A DNA stretch of 64,000 nt, from assembly GCF_018282095.1 (NCBI RefSeq), contig NZ_CP074126.1, forward strand, positions 1,188,501 to 1,252,500, read 5' to 3'. This document shows, piece by piece, positions 54,831-63,837 of the stretch. The DNA is from Pseudovibrio brasiliensis. GTDB taxonomy: Bacteria; Pseudomonadota; Alphaproteobacteria; Rhizobiales; Stappiaceae. The translations under genes and the position numbers were made by a program. Position 1 is the first letter of the stretch. Each line of letters begins with the position of its first letter. The notes beneath the pieces were generated by a model that was not told where the DNA came from, did no database searches, and was given only the letters and a program-made list of their open reading frames with translations.

Positions 54831-55472
54831 GTGACACTCTCTCGCCGTAAGTTTCTCGAGCGCACAAGCGCTCTGACAGCAGCTTCTCTCGCATTTGCCG
54901 CTATGCCAACTGTTGCCTCTGCACAGAGCTACTCTGAATCAGATCTGAACCAGGTTGGCCCACTGGGCGAGAAAGTTATTGGTAGCCCGGACGCGCCAGT
55001 CACCATCATCGAGTACGCCTCTCTGACCTGTGGCCACTGTGCGAACTTCCACAACACCACATATAAAGAGCTGAAGAAGAAATACATCGACACCGGCAAG
55101 GTGCGTTTCATCTTCCGTGAATTCCCGCTGGATACAGTCGCTGCAGCTGGCTTTATGCTTGCGCGCTGTGCACCGGAAGACAAATACTTCGACATTATGA
55201 CCCTGATGTTCGAACAGCAGCGCAATTGGGCATTCACCAATGATCCTTACTCCGCCCTGTTGAATATGGGTAAGCAGATTGGATTCACTGAAGATACGGT
55301 AAAGGCTTGCTTGACGAATCAGGAAATACTAGACGGAGTAACCAAGGTTCGTGACTACGGTTCAGAAAAGCTGGGCGTAGATTCAACACCGACCTTCTTT
55401 ATCAACGGTGAAAAAGTAAGCGGAGCACTCTCTATTGAGGAGTTCAGCAAGTACGTGGATAAGAATCTGTAA
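54831..55472 (+). CDS. Tat-exported DsbA-family thiol oxidoreductase
   Basis: 213-residue thioredoxin-fold protein with the catalytic pair CGHC (Cys67, Cys70) in YASLTCGHCANFHNTTY and the cis-Pro loop GVDSTPTFFINGEKVSGA near residue 187. E. coli DsbA has CPHC; the CGHC form is common in alphaproteobacterial DsbA-like proteins. The N-terminus TLSRRKFLERTSAL is a twin-arginine signal, so the protein is exported folded by Tat rather than by the Sec/SRP route typical of DsbA. GTG start with GATAGGAAA upstream. It lies 93 bases before smc, its usual neighbour. Confidence 0.9.
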   Translation: MTLSRRKFLERTSALTAASLAFAAMPTVASAQSYSESDLNQVGPLGEKVIGSPDAPVTIIEYASLTCGHCANFHNTTYKELKKKYIDTGKVRFIFREFPLDTVAAAGFMLARCAPEDKYFDIMTLMFEQQRNWAFTNDPYSALLNMGKQIGFTEDTVKACLTNQEILDGVTKVRDYGSEKLGVDSTPTFFINGEKVSGALSIEEFSKYVDKNL

Positions 55473-55565
55473 GCAAAGCGGGCAGCTCTTAGGGCTGAAC
55501 AACCTGCTCGCAGATCTATGCGCGTATGATCGCTTACACCCTGTTGTAAGAGTAGGGGGCGCTCT

Positions 55566-58500
55566 GTGAAGTTCCAGCGCCTCCGCGTCCTTGGGTTCAA
55601 ATCCTTTGTTGAGCCCATGGAGTTTGTCATTGAAGACGGCCTGACAGGCATTGTCGGGCCCAATGGCTGCGGTAAATCCAATCTTGTTGAAGCGCTGCGC
55701 TGGGTTATGGGAGAAAACTCCTATAAAAACATGCGCGCCTCCGGCATGGATGACGTGATCTTCTCCGGCTCCCTCAATCGTCCGGCACGAAACACCGCAG
55801 AAGTCACCCTGTTCCTCGACAATTCAGATCGAACAGCCCCGTCCGGCTATAATGACAGTGACACGCTGGAGGTCACCCGTCGTATCGAGCGTGAAGCGGG
55901 CTCAGTTTACAAAATCAACGGCAAGGATGCCCGTGCCCGCGACGTGCAACTGCTCTTTGCAGATGCCTCCACCGGTGCGCGTTCCCCGGCCATGGTCCGT
56001 CAGGGCCAGATCGGCGAGCTGATCTCATCCAAGCCAACTTCTCGCCGCAAGATCCTGGAAGAAGCCGCTGGCATCTCCGGTCTGCACAGCCGCCGCAAAG
56101 AAGCTGAAATCCGTCTGCGCGCTGCTGAAACCAATCTGGAACGCCTAGAAGACGTGGTCGTGCAGATTGAAGGGCAGCTCGACGGCCTAAAGCGTCAAGC
56201 CCGGCAGGCCACCCGTTATCGCAACCTCTCCTCCGAGATCCGCAAAGCTGAAGCGACCATCCTGTATCTGCGCTGGCATGAAGCCACGGCTGCGCTGGAT
56301 GCCGCTCGCAAGCAGTACGCTGAGGCTGAAATCGGCATGCGCGACATTGCAGGTCTGCAAGCCTCCACCGCCAAAGAGCAGGCACTGGCCGCCCACGAAA
56401 TCCCTAAGCTGCGGGAAGCCGCAGGTGGCGCCGCCGCCGCGCTCCAGCATCTTATCATCGCCAAGAACGATCTGGAATCTGAAGACCGCCGCATCAAGGA
56501 AAAGCTGGTCGACCTTCAGGCTCGCCTTGCTCAGATGGAGCAGGACATCGAACGCGAAGCCCAGCTTGCAAGCGAAAACGCCAGCCATCTGGAAGAGCTG
56601 GAAGAGGAAAAGCAGGAGCTTCTTGAAGCCGCTGAGACTATGGATGAGCGCGCTGCAGAAGCAGAAGAACTGGTCCTGATCGCAGAAGACAACCTCGATG
56701 CCAGCGAGATGAAGCACTCGCGCATCACGCAGGACCATGCCAGCCTCCTCGCCAAACACACGCAGCTGGAAAACCAGATCTCCGGCATCCGCCAGAAAAC
56801 CGCGCGCTTTAAAGAAGAGGCAGACCGCTTCAAAGGCCAATTGGAAGCAGTTGAGGCAGATATTAAAGCCGCCAGTGGCCCAAGCGACAAACGCGAAGAG
56901 CTGGAAATGGCTCTGGAAGAGCTGGCAGAGGCAGAAGAAAGTGCTGTTGAAGCTGAAGAAGTACTGGCCACAGCCCGCGAGACAGAGAACAACTGTCGTA
57001 ACCCATTAAATGAAGCGCATTCAGCTCTCTCCAGATATGAGACGGAAGCCAAAACCCTTCAGGCTGTTCTATCTGCCGGTCAAAGTGGCGATTGGACGCC
57101 TGCTGTAGATAAGACGAGTGTGAGCCCAGGCTGGGAAACTGCACTGGGGGCTGCATTGGGTGAAGACCTTGATGCGGCAATGGAAGATGCTGCGCCGGTT
57201 CACTGGAGCCTGAACGCAAAACAGGACAGCGACCCAAGCCTACCTGCTGGAGCAGAGCCTCTCTCTGCCTATGTGGAAGCACCGCAAGAACTGGCTCGTC
57301 GCCTTGCGCAAGTCGGCCTCGTCGATGCTGAACACGGTTCAGCTTTGATGAAACAGCTCAAAGTCGGCCAAAGGCTGGTGAGCAAGCAGGGTGACCTCTG
57401 GCGCTGGGATGGCTTGATCGTCGCAGCAGACGCCCCAACTCCAGCCGCACAACGCCTCGCCCAAAGAAACCGCCTTGCCGAACTGGAAGATCTAGTGGAG
57501 CAGACCCTGGATCTGGTGGAAGAGAAAAGGGTGGCTCTGGAAGAGGCTGCGGAACAGCGCCGTCGGGCTGAAGTCGCTGAGCAGGACATGCGCCAGAAAC
57601 TGCGCCTCGAGCAATCTCGCATCGTGGCTCTGCGTGAGGAACTCGCCGCTGCTGAGCGCGCCCTGACAGAACTCTCCGTGCGCAAAACAACGCTGGAAGA
57701 ACAGCTCCGCCGCGCCAACGAAGATTACGAAGAGACTGCTGCGTCCCTCGAAGAGGTCGAAAGTGCACTCGACGAACTGCAGGACATTGAAGGTATAACC
57801 GCCGATCTGGAGAGCGCTGCTAAAGACGTCTCCAACTGCCGCAGCAAACTGGCTGAAGCCAAAGGTGCAACCGATGCCCTGAAGCGGGAAGGGGAGCTGC
57901 GCGCCAAGCGTCTGGAAACCATCGAGCGCGACCGCCAGAACTGGGTCCAGCGTGCTCAGAACGCGGACAGGCAAATCTCCGTTCTCCGCCAACGCCGCGA
58001 TGATGCCGCTGAGGAGCGTCTCATCCTGCTGGAAAGCCCGGAAGAGATCGAACTTAAGCGTCAGGATTTGCTGAGCAATCTGGCAACAGCAGACGATGCC
58101 CGCAAGGCCGCTGACGACAAACTGGCCGAAGGTGAAAAACGCCAGCTGATCGCAGATCAAAAGGCCCGCGAAGCCATGGAAGGCCTCTCTGGTGCCCGCG
58201 AACGTAAGATCCGAGCTGAAGAGCGCCTCGAAGCGGCCAAAGAACGCCGCACCGAGATTGAACGCCGCGTGGATGAAGCACTGGAAGTGAACGTCTCCCG
58301 CCTGCATGAAATGGCAGGCCTGTCTCCCGAAGCGCCACTGCCGGATGCGGAAGCAGCTGAGCGTAAACTCGATCGCCTGAAAGCGGAGCGTGAACGTCTG
58401 GGCGGTGTAAACCTGCGTGCCGACGAGGAAATGCAGGAAATTACGGAGCAAAAAGACACTCTCATCACTGAAAGAGATGACCTGATTGAGGCAATCAGGA

Positions 58501-59024
58501 AGTTGCGCACAGGAATCATGAATCTCAACAAGGAAGCGCGCGAGCGACTCCTGAGCTCATTTGATCAAGTCAACGACCACTTCAAGCGTTTATTCACACA
58601 CTTGTTTGGTGGCGGCACCGCAGAGTTGAAACTGGTGGATGCGGAAGACCCGTTGGACGCTGGTCTGGAGATCTTCGCCCGCCCACCAGGCAAGAAGCCG
58701 CAGACCATGACGCTGCTTTCAGGTGGCGAGCAGGCTCTCACCGCCATGGCGCTCATATTCGCAGTTTTCCTTACGAATCCGGCTCCAATTTGCGTTCTGG
58801 ACGAGGTTGACGCTCCGTTGGATGACGCCAACGTGGAGCGATATTGTGCTCTGCTGGAGAACATGGCACAGAACACAGAGACCCGATTCACGGTCATCAC
58901 ACACAACCCGATCACCATGGCCCGCATGTCCAGATTGTTCGGTGTAACCATGGCTGAAAGAGGGGTTTCTCAGCTCGTATCAGTAGATCTTGAGACGGCT
59001 GAACGATTCACAGAAGAGGCCTAA
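55566..59024 (+). CDS. smc: chromosome segregation protein SMC
   Basis: Structural maintenance of chromosomes ATPase, 1152 residues, forming the condensin core with ScpA/ScpB. The N-terminal head has the P-loop GIVGPNGCGKSNLVEALRWVMGE (residues 29-51) and GASTGARSPAMVRQGQIGELISSKPTSRRKILEEAAGI-type sequence near 140. Long coiled coils (about 170-490 and 650-980) flank a hinge domain (about 500-625). The C-terminal head has the signature LLSGGEQALTAMALIFAVF near residue 1051 and Walker B PICVLDEVDAPLDDANVERY near residue 1076. GTG start. Coiled-coil coding sequence opens long false frames on the other strand. Confidence 0.97.
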   Translation: MKFQRLRVLGFKSFVEPMEFVIEDGLTGIVGPNGCGKSNLVEALRWVMGENSYKNMRASGMDDVIFSGSLNRPARNTAEVTLFLDNSDRTAPSGYNDSDTLEVTRRIEREAGSVYKINGKDARARDVQLLFADASTGARSPAMVRQGQIGELISSKPTSRRKILEEAAGISGLHSRRKEAEIRLRAAETNLERLEDVVVQIEGQLDGLKRQARQATRYRNLSSEIRKAEATILYLRWHEATAALDAARKQYAEAEIGMRDIAGLQASTAKEQALAAHEIPKLREAAGGAAAALQHLIIAKNDLESEDRRIKEKLVDLQARLAQMEQDIEREAQLASENASHLEELEEEKQELLEAAETMDERAAEAEELVLIAEDNLDASEMKHSRITQDHASLLAKHTQLENQISGIRQKTARFKEEADRFKGQLEAVEADIKAASGPSDKREELEMALEELAEAEESAVEAEEVLATARETENNCRNPLNEAHSALSRYETEAKTLQAVLSAGQSGDWTPAVDKTSVSPGWETALGAALGEDLDAAMEDAAPVHWSLNAKQDSDPSLPAGAEPLSAYVEAPQELARRLAQVGLVDAEHGSALMKQLKVGQRLVSKQGDLWRWDGLIVAADAPTPAAQRLAQRNRLAELEDLVEQTLDLVEEKRVALEEAAEQRRRAEVAEQDMRQKLRLEQSRIVALREELAAAERALTELSVRKTTLEEQLRRANEDYEETAASLEEVESALDELQDIEGITADLESAAKDVSNCRSKLAEAKGATDALKREGELRAKRLETIERDRQNWVQRAQNADRQISVLRQRRDDAAEERLILLESPEEIELKRQDLLSNLATADDARKAADDKLAEGEKRQLIADQKAREAMEGLSGARERKIRAEERLEAAKERRTEIERRVDEALEVNVSRLHEMAGLSPEAPLPDAEAAERKLDRLKAERERLGGVNLRADEEMQEITEQKDTLITERDDLIEAIRKLRTGIMNLNKEARERLLSSFDQVNDHFKRLFTHLFGGGTAELKLVDAEDPLDAGLEIFARPPGKKPQTMTLLSGGEQALTAMALIFAVFLTNPAPICVLDEVDAPLDDANVERYCALLENMAQNTETRFTVITHNPITMARMSRLFGVTMAERGVSQLVSVDLETAERFTEEA

Positions 59025-59128
59025 AATAGGGTACAATACGGGCTTGAAAGTATCCTTTATACGTATTCTCTGTTAGAAACTCTGAAAAATACTTAAATAT
59101 CAGTTATTTAGCTTAAGTAGCTCTAGCC

Positions 59129-59156
59129 TTGACAGTGCAGATCACGAGCATTATGG
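59129..59156 (+). promoter_or_regulatory. probable promoter of the F0 ATP synthase operon
   Basis: TTGACA (59129-59134), 16 bases, then TTATGG (59151-59156), about 60 bases before atpI. A hairpin, GCCCC/GGGGC (about 59158-59176), lies in the early leader. Confidence 0.6.
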
Positions 59157-59220
59157 TGCCCCCGACTTTCAGGGGCGTCCGTGTCTTTGAGCTATCTGCT
59201 GCTATGAAGGAAGAATGTTG

Positions 59221-59595
59221 ATGTCTCCTGAAGAGAATAAGCAGAAGAAAAAAGACATGAAAGAAACTGATCGTCACCTGTCTGAGCGGCTAGAAAAGCT
59301 TGGCAAAACGCTGGATACACACTTGGACGAAGCCTCTGCTAAAGAGGAACCGAACAAGACCGGCGCGATGGCGGGCCTATCACAGGCTTGGAAGATGTCT
59401 TCCGAGTTTATTGCTGCGATCTTTGTCGGGGGGGCACTCGGCTGGATGGCGGATAGCTGGCTCGGGACCAAGCCGTGGGGGATGATTATTCTCCTGATGC
59501 TTGGCTTCGCAGCGGGAATATTAAACGTCCTTCGGGAGGCGGGCAAAGTTGCTCCACCTGAAAGACGGATGAATTCCGGCAAGAAGCAGGACTAA
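59221..59595 (+). CDS. atpI: ATP synthase protein I
   Basis: Small membrane protein with two helices (about residues 55-75 and 82-102) that assists c-ring assembly or Mg2+ supply of F1F0 ATP synthase. The polar, Lys/Glu-rich N-terminus and the SSEFIAAIFVGGALGWMADSWLGTKPWGMIILLMLGFAAGILNV block are typical of alphaproteobacterial AtpI. AAGGA lies 9 bases before this ATG; an ATG two codons upstream (59215) leaves too short a spacing. It is first in the atpI-atpB-atpE-atpB'-atpF operon. Confidence 0.93.
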   Translation: MSPEENKQKKKDMKETDRHLSERLEKLGKTLDTHLDEASAKEEPNKTGAMAGLSQAWKMSSEFIAAIFVGGALGWMADSWLGTKPWGMIILLMLGFAAGILNVLREAGKVAPPERRMNSGKKQD

Positions 59596-59647
59596 CTAAT
59601 TCATCGCGCTCTTGCGCTCGTAAATTGGCACTTCAGGGGTACTACCT

Positions 59648-60415
59648 GTGGCTGGAAATTCAGGCAACGCGATCGATCCGATCCACCAGTTTCATATCTC
59701 CAAGATCTTTCCTGTGGAGATTGGCGGTGTTGATTTCTCCTTTACCAACGCTTCCTTGTTCATGGTTGTCACCGTCGCTGTAGCGACCTTGTTCCTCGTT
59801 CTGTCTACCAACAGACGTGGTCTGGTCCCTAGCCGCGCTCAACTCATGGCGGAAATGTCCTACGAGTTTGTTGCTGCCACATTGCGAGGATCAGCAGGCA
59901 ATGACGGAATGCGGTTCTTCCCGCTCGTCTTCTCCCTGTTCATGTTCGTCTTCGTTGCAAACATGCTCGGGATGTTCCCATACTTCTTCACCGTTACAAG
60001 CCAGATCATCGTGACATTTGCACTCGCAATGCTCGTGATTGGCACTGTAACGATCTACGGTTTCTTCAAGCACGGTGTTGGCTTCCTTAAGCTGTTCGTC
60101 CCAAGCGGCGTTCCAGCAGGGGTTGTTCCTCTCGTTTCCGCAATTGAAGTAATCTCTTTCCTTTCCCGTCCAGTTAGCTTGTCCGTTCGTTTGTTCGCAA
60201 ACATGCTTGCTGGTCACATCACTCTGAAGGTTTTCGCAGGCTTCGTGGTAATGCTCACTGGTGCAGGTGCTGTTGGCATCGCATCCGCGGTCTTGCCTCT
60301 GGCTCTCACAGTTGCCATCACGGCTCTTGAGTTCCTTGTGGCCTTCCTTCAGGCCTACGTCTTTACCGTTCTTACCTGCATGTATCTTGCAGACGCGCTT
60401 CATCCGAGCCACTAA
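59648..60415 (+). CDS. atpB: F0F1 ATP synthase subunit a
   Basis: Stator channel subunit a, 255 residues with five to six membrane helices. The essential Arg lies in [21 protein letters not shown] near residue 181. The helix preceding the C-terminus ([32 protein letters not shown]) carries the conserved Glu and Gln of the proton half-channel. The start is GTG, and the fourth base run GGGGTAC lies upstream. It forms the proton path with the c ring encoded next. Confidence 0.97.
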   Translation: MAGNSGNAIDPIHQFHISKIFPVEIGGVDFSFTNASLFMVVTVAVATLFLVLSTNRRGLVPSRAQLMAEMSYEFVAATLRGSAGNDGMRFFPLVFSLFMFVFVANMLGMFPYFFTVTSQIIVTFALAMLVIGTVTIYGFFKHGVGFLKLFVPSGVPAGVVPLVSAIEVISFLSRPVSLSVRLFANMLAGHITLKVFAGFVVMLTGAGAVGIASAVLPLALTVAITALEFLVAFLQAYVFTVLTCMYLADALHPSH

Positions 60416-60488
60416 GTAACGTGTAGAATCCGGGTATCAAACCCAAAACAAAGTCATAGACGAATTTGCTAGTTTAGGAGCACTTGTC

Positions 60489-60716
60489 ATGGAAGCAGAA
60501 GCAGCAAAATACATTGGTGCCGGTATCGCCTGCCTTGGTATGGGTGGTGCAGCTCTCGGTCTTGGTAACATCTTCGGCAACTTCCTTGCCGGCGCACTGC
60601 GCAACCCATCTGCTGCAGATGGACAGTTCGGCCGCCTCATCCTCGGCTTTGCTGTGACCGAAGCTCTCGGCATCTTCTCCCTTCTCGTCGCACTTCTGCT
60701 GCTGTTCGCAGTATAA
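60489..60716 (+). CDS. atpE: F0F1 ATP synthase subunit c
   Basis: 75-residue two-helix proteolipid of the rotor ring. Helix 1 has the glycine-rich [31 protein letters not shown] block, then the polar loop RNPSAADGQ, and helix 2 carries the proton-binding Glu in [22 protein letters not shown] (near residue 57-58). TTAGGAGCACTTGTC precedes the ATG. A long hairpin follows the gene, which may raise the amount of its message, since about 10-15 copies of subunit c are needed per complex. Confidence 0.97.
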   Translation: MEAEAAKYIGAGIACLGMGGAALGLGNIFGNFLAGALRNPSAADGQFGRLILGFAVTEALGIFSLLVALLLLFAV

Positions 60717-60734
60717 TCGACAGAAAGATTAGAG

Positions 60735-60789
60735 CGTTTTATGCGTGACGGTTCTTAAGCATTAAGAACCGTCTCCAATCCATAAAACG
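60735..60789 (+). other. long two-tier hairpin between atpE and atpB'
   Basis: GACGGTTCTTAA (60747-60758), loop GCA and TTAAGAACCGTC (60762-60773) form a perfect 12-bp stem. CGTTTTATG (60735-60743) and CATAAAACG (60781-60789) extend it by 9 more base pairs. No U-run follows. It starts 19 bases after the atpE stop and ends 17 bases before the ribosome site of the next gene. Confidence 0.8.
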
Positions 60790-60816
60790 TTACGAAGAGC
60801 GTTCACGGAGAAGTTG

Positions 60817-61368
60817 ATGTCGAATACTCAAGGCAACCTGAATACAACTGCCGAAGTTGGCATTGTAGAGGATGGCGGTAGCTTTCCTCCGTTCGACAGC
60901 ACGACTTTCCCGTCTCAGCTGTTGTGGTTGGTTCTTTCCTTCGGCGTTTTCTACTGGGTAATGTCGAAAGTGGTTCTGCCACGCATCGGCGGTATCCTCG
61001 AAGATCGTCGCGATCGCATCGCAGGTGACATGGCTGAAGCATCCCGTCTCAAGCAAGAGACAGATGAAGCCATTGAATCCTACGAAAGTGCTCTTGCCGA
61101 CGCGCGCAAAAAAGCCACCTCAATGGCTCATGATGCACGCTCAAAGGTAAAAGCAGAAACAGAAGGCGCCCGCGCAGCAGCTGAAGAGCAGCTGGCAGCT
61201 AAGCTTTCCGAATCTGAACAGAGCATCTCCAAGATCAAAGCTGAAAGCCTGTCACATGTTGGCGAAATCGCCGCTGAGACAACAGGCGAGCTTGTGAAGG
61301 CACTTATCGGTGGCCGCGCTCCAGCAAAAGCTGAAGTTGCCAAAGCCGTTGATGCTGCACTTAAGTAA
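60817..61368 (+). CDS. atpG: F0F1 ATP synthase subunit b'
   Basis: Second b-type peripheral-stalk subunit, as found in alphaproteobacteria and photosynthetic bacteria that use b/b' heterodimers. About 183 residues: a polar N-terminus, one membrane helix ([26 protein letters not shown], about residues 33-58) and a long charged helix ([25 protein letters not shown] onward) that dimerises with AtpF. GGAG lies 6 bases before this ATG; a TTG just upstream is less likely. The symbol atpG (also called atpF2) follows common alphaproteobacterial usage and is not the F1 gamma subunit. Confidence 0.9.
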   Translation: MSNTQGNLNTTAEVGIVEDGGSFPPFDSTTFPSQLLWLVLSFGVFYWVMSKVVLPRIGGILEDRRDRIAGDMAEASRLKQETDEAIESYESALADARKKATSMAHDARSKVKAETEGARAAAEEQLAAKLSESEQSISKIKAESLSHVGEIAAETTGELVKALIGGRAPAKAEVAKAVDAALK

Positions 61369-61379
61369 GGGGTGACAGA

Positions 61380-61865
61380 ATGTTCGATGCAAGCCTTTGG
61401 GCACTCGTTGGTCTCATCCTCTTCTTTGTCCTGCTGTGGTACCTGAAAGTACCTGGCAAGATTGGTGCAATGCTTGACCAGCAAGCGGACAACATCAAGC
61501 AAGAGCTTGAAGGCGCCCGTAAGCTGCGTGAAGAAGCTCAGGCTCTGATGGCCGAGTACCAGCGCAAGCGCAAAGAGGCTGAAGCCGAAGCCGAGCAGAT
61601 CGTTGCTGACGCAAAAGTCGAAGCTGATCGTCTGGCTGATGAAGCCAAGGCAGCTCTCGAAGAGATGATTGCACGTCGCACCAAAGCAGCTGAAGCGAAA
61701 ATCGCTCAGGCTGAAGCAAATGCGATTGCAGAAGTTCGCTCCCGTGCTGCAGATGTTGCAGTACAGGCAGCTGAAACCATTGTCGCTTCCAGCGCTGCAA
61801 AAGCAGAAGTTCAGGATAAGGTGCTCAAGCAGAGCATCAAACAGGTTTCTGATAGCCTGAATTAA
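61380..61865 (+). CDS. atpF: F0F1 ATP synthase subunit b
   Basis: 161-residue peripheral-stalk subunit. One N-terminal membrane helix (FDASLWALVGLILFFVLLWYLKVP, residues 2-25) is followed by a long coiled coil rich in Ala, Glu and Lys. It connects the a subunit to F1 delta at the top of the complex. The ATG is 12 bases after the atpB' stop, with GGGGTGA upstream. It is last in the F0 operon; the F1 genes are elsewhere, as usual for the class. Confidence 0.95.
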   Translation: MFDASLWALVGLILFFVLLWYLKVPGKIGAMLDQQADNIKQELEGARKLREEAQALMAEYQRKRKEAEAEAEQIVADAKVEADRLADEAKAALEEMIARRTKAAEAKIAQAEANAIAEVRSRAADVAVQAAETIVASSAAKAEVQDKVLKQSIKQVSDSLN

Positions 61866-61892
61866 TCCTCAGAACTTCTGAAAAGAACACCA

Positions 61893-61926
61893 AAAAGGCT
61901 TCCGATCTTCGGGAGCCTTTTCTTTT
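61893..61926 (+). terminator. rho-independent terminator of the F0 operon
   Basis: AAAAGGCT (61893-61900) and AGCCTTTT (61914-61921) with an inner CCGA/TCGG-like pairing, followed by CTTTTTG. Confidence 0.88.
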
Positions 61927-61968
61927 TGTCTAGGCATCAGGCCATTTCAGCGTTTCATGCCAACTTGC

Positions 61969-62955
61969 TTAGACGTGCCACTCAGCCAGTCCCAGCCGTT
62001 CAGAACTATCAACCTTGATAGGCAGCGGGCTATCGTCGGGTTGGTGCATCAAAACAACATCCGCCTCTGTACAATGCGTCAGCATCGCGATGATGTTGCC
62101 GGTACTGAAGGCATCCGCGTGAATGGTGTTGCCCGGAACCAGAATGCCGCTGCCATGCGGAACAAGGAAGTTGGTCATGGCGAACTGATCTTCTTCAAGC
62201 TGCTTCCCGATTGTAATGACAATCTCGCTCTGCTCTGACGCTGGCATGAACACATGCGGAAAGTCATGTGTCTCAATAAAGAAGCCGTTGGCCACATCCA
62301 GCCTGTACTGCGGATAGGCTTTCCCAAACTCATATTCAACAGCATTTAGGTTTCCATCAAATTTCAGCGGAATGGTCTGTCCTTCATCGAAGATCCTCAC
62401 GCCGAACGCTGCTGCGATATCATCACGGTTTGGGCTTGCTGGCGTGACGAGAGGGATTTCTAGGCTTGTCTCCGCAGATGCGAAGAGACCGCTCGCACCA
62501 AAGACATTTCCGGGTGCTGGCACTTGTACCGTGGACGCATCCAGCCACCGCCCTTCGGTCTTCAGATAAGAACTGTCAGGAAGGGATTTGATAGCATCTA
62601 CACTCGAAGTAACGGACTTATGCGTCTCAGACGATTCCTGAGCAGGACTAGCGTTAGTAAGAAACGGGGCACGCGCTGAGAGCACAGCATCTTTGCCGCT
62701 CTCAACAACGCTATGCAGAGCGTGTGTGGTCATACCAAGCCTGTCGCCCACTGTGCGATGAACAGAGACAGCAGCCAGACTTGAATCCACCTGATGCTCT
62801 GGGATAGCTGGGTTGTATTTAACGGTAATACCCAGATCCCCAAGATGACGCTCCTTATAGCTCTCTTGAAGATCAGCAGGCCTGTTCACTTGCTGAACGG
62901 CTTGAGGTTGTATCGGAACATTCACCTGAGGGGCTGCACTCGTGATAGTAGGCAT
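61969..62955 (-). CDS. unrecognised protein with disordered N-terminus and cupin-like C-terminus
   Basis: 328 residues with no signal peptide and no membrane segment. The first ~30 residues are Pro/Gln/Val-rich (VNVPIQPQAVQQVN), and residues 75-135 are Ser/Ala-rich and probably unstructured. From about residue 190 the sequence looks folded and beta-rich: GFFIETHDFPHVFMPASE, LVPHGSGILVPGNTIHADAF and AMLTHCTEADVVLMHQ have the His and Gly spacing of a cupin barrel with possible metal ligands. The layout resembles secreted effectors, but no secretion signal is proven. AAGGAG precedes the ATG. I recognise no close family. Confidence 0.7.
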   Translation of the reverse strand: MPTITSAAPQVNVPIQPQAVQQVNRPADLQESYKERHLGDLGITVKYNPAIPEHQVDSSLAAVSVHRTVGDRLGMTTHALHSVVESGKDAVLSARAPFLTNASPAQESSETHKSVTSSVDAIKSLPDSSYLKTEGRWLDASTVQVPAPGNVFGASGLFASAETSLEIPLVTPASPNRDDIAAAFGVRIFDEGQTIPLKFDGNLNAVEYEFGKAYPQYRLDVANGFFIETHDFPHVFMPASEQSEIVITIGKQLEEDQFAMTNFLVPHGSGILVPGNTIHADAFSTGNIIAMLTHCTEADVVLMHQPDDSPLPIKVDSSERLGLAEWHV

Positions 62956-63095
62956 ATCGCTCTCCTTAACTTAGAGTTGTAATCTCAGCAGAATGTGAGC
63001 AGCGATCAAAACCCGGTGTGCCGAAATGAACATCAAAACGGGAAAGTGACCTAAGGGCATTCAACTCTGCGTTATTGTAAAGAGAGGCTGGGCTC

Positions 63096-63761
63096 CTAAA
63101 GCGTGTCCAGATAGTCGGTGAACTCCTTGCCCCGCTCAAAGGCAAACGTGTCTTCCTGAGCAGAAACATCGCTCATCAGATCCACCCGAAAGTTCCGGAA
63201 GTTCTCGCGCATTTCACACCAGCCTGTCAGCAGCCAGGAGCTCTCAAAGGCAGTGAGGCCCAGAGGCCGGATACAGCGCTGTGACGTGTCCCCGGAGAGC
63301 GAGGTGTATGTGAACTCCACGAAGGTCCGATCATGGATGGCGGAGCGCAGCACAGTCATCTGATCGCTGGATCTGGTATCAGCCTTCGCCTTCACGGCGA
63401 GAAGTGGCCTGTCGACGCTCTCAGGGCTTTCCTGATGCGCACCGCTGATCTTGCCCAGCACACGCTCTGCTGCGAGCCGGAGCGGCGTATCACCCCGTGC
63501 CGTGACCATCCGCAGGCCCAGCACCACAGCATCCATCTCATCCCGGTCAAAAGCGAGGGGAGGGAGGAAGTAGCCATCCTCCACCTGATAACCCAGCCCG
63601 CCTTCACCACGGATCGGGGCGCCCATGGACTGCAAGGTGGCAATGTCTCGATAGATCGTGCGCACAGACGTGCCAAACCGCTCTGCGATCACCTCAGCAG
63701 AGACGGGCCGTGTCCGACCACGCATGAAATCTAGAATTTGAAACAGCCTGACACTGCGCAT
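63096..63761 (-). CDS. HTH-WYL transcriptional regulator (YafY type)
   Basis: 221-residue regulator. An N-terminal winged helix-turn-helix (LFQILDFMRGRTRPVSAEVIAERFGTSVRTIYRDIATLQSMGAPI, residues 6-50) is followed by a WYL domain (about residues 135-205) with the FVEFTYTSLSGDTSQRCIRPLGL and SSWLLTGWCEMRENFRNFRVDLM blocks, here with W-L-L in place of W-Y-L. WYL domains bind nucleic-acid or nucleotide ligands. It diverges from the gene starting at 63838, which it probably controls, as YafY-type regulators often act on a divergent neighbour. Confidence 0.88.
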   Translation of the reverse strand: MRSVRLFQILDFMRGRTRPVSAEVIAERFGTSVRTIYRDIATLQSMGAPIRGEGGLGYQVEDGYFLPPLAFDRDEMDAVVLGLRMVTARGDTPLRLAAERVLGKISGAHQESPESVDRPLLAVKAKADTRSSDQMTVLRSAIHDRTFVEFTYTSLSGDTSQRCIRPLGLTAFESSWLLTGWCEMRENFRNFRVDLMSDVSAQEDTFAFERGKEFTDYLDTL

Positions 63762-63837
63762 GAACGCCCCTGACAGAAAATGTCACTGGGCTATCTTAGT
63801 GTGTGGCTCGCATTAAAGAAACACGGGCACATACAAA

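Noticed and set aside
55596-55614. GGGTTCAAATCC, resembling a tRNA T-arm
   Set aside because: It lies inside smc (codons for LGFKSF) and has no acceptor or anticodon stems around it.
57492-58451. 319-codon antisense frame (Phe/Leu-rich) opposite the smc coiled coil
   Set aside because: The complement of Glu/Lys/Ala-rich coiled-coil codons gives Phe/Leu/Ser/Arg-rich frames. It is a known artefact and not a membrane protein.
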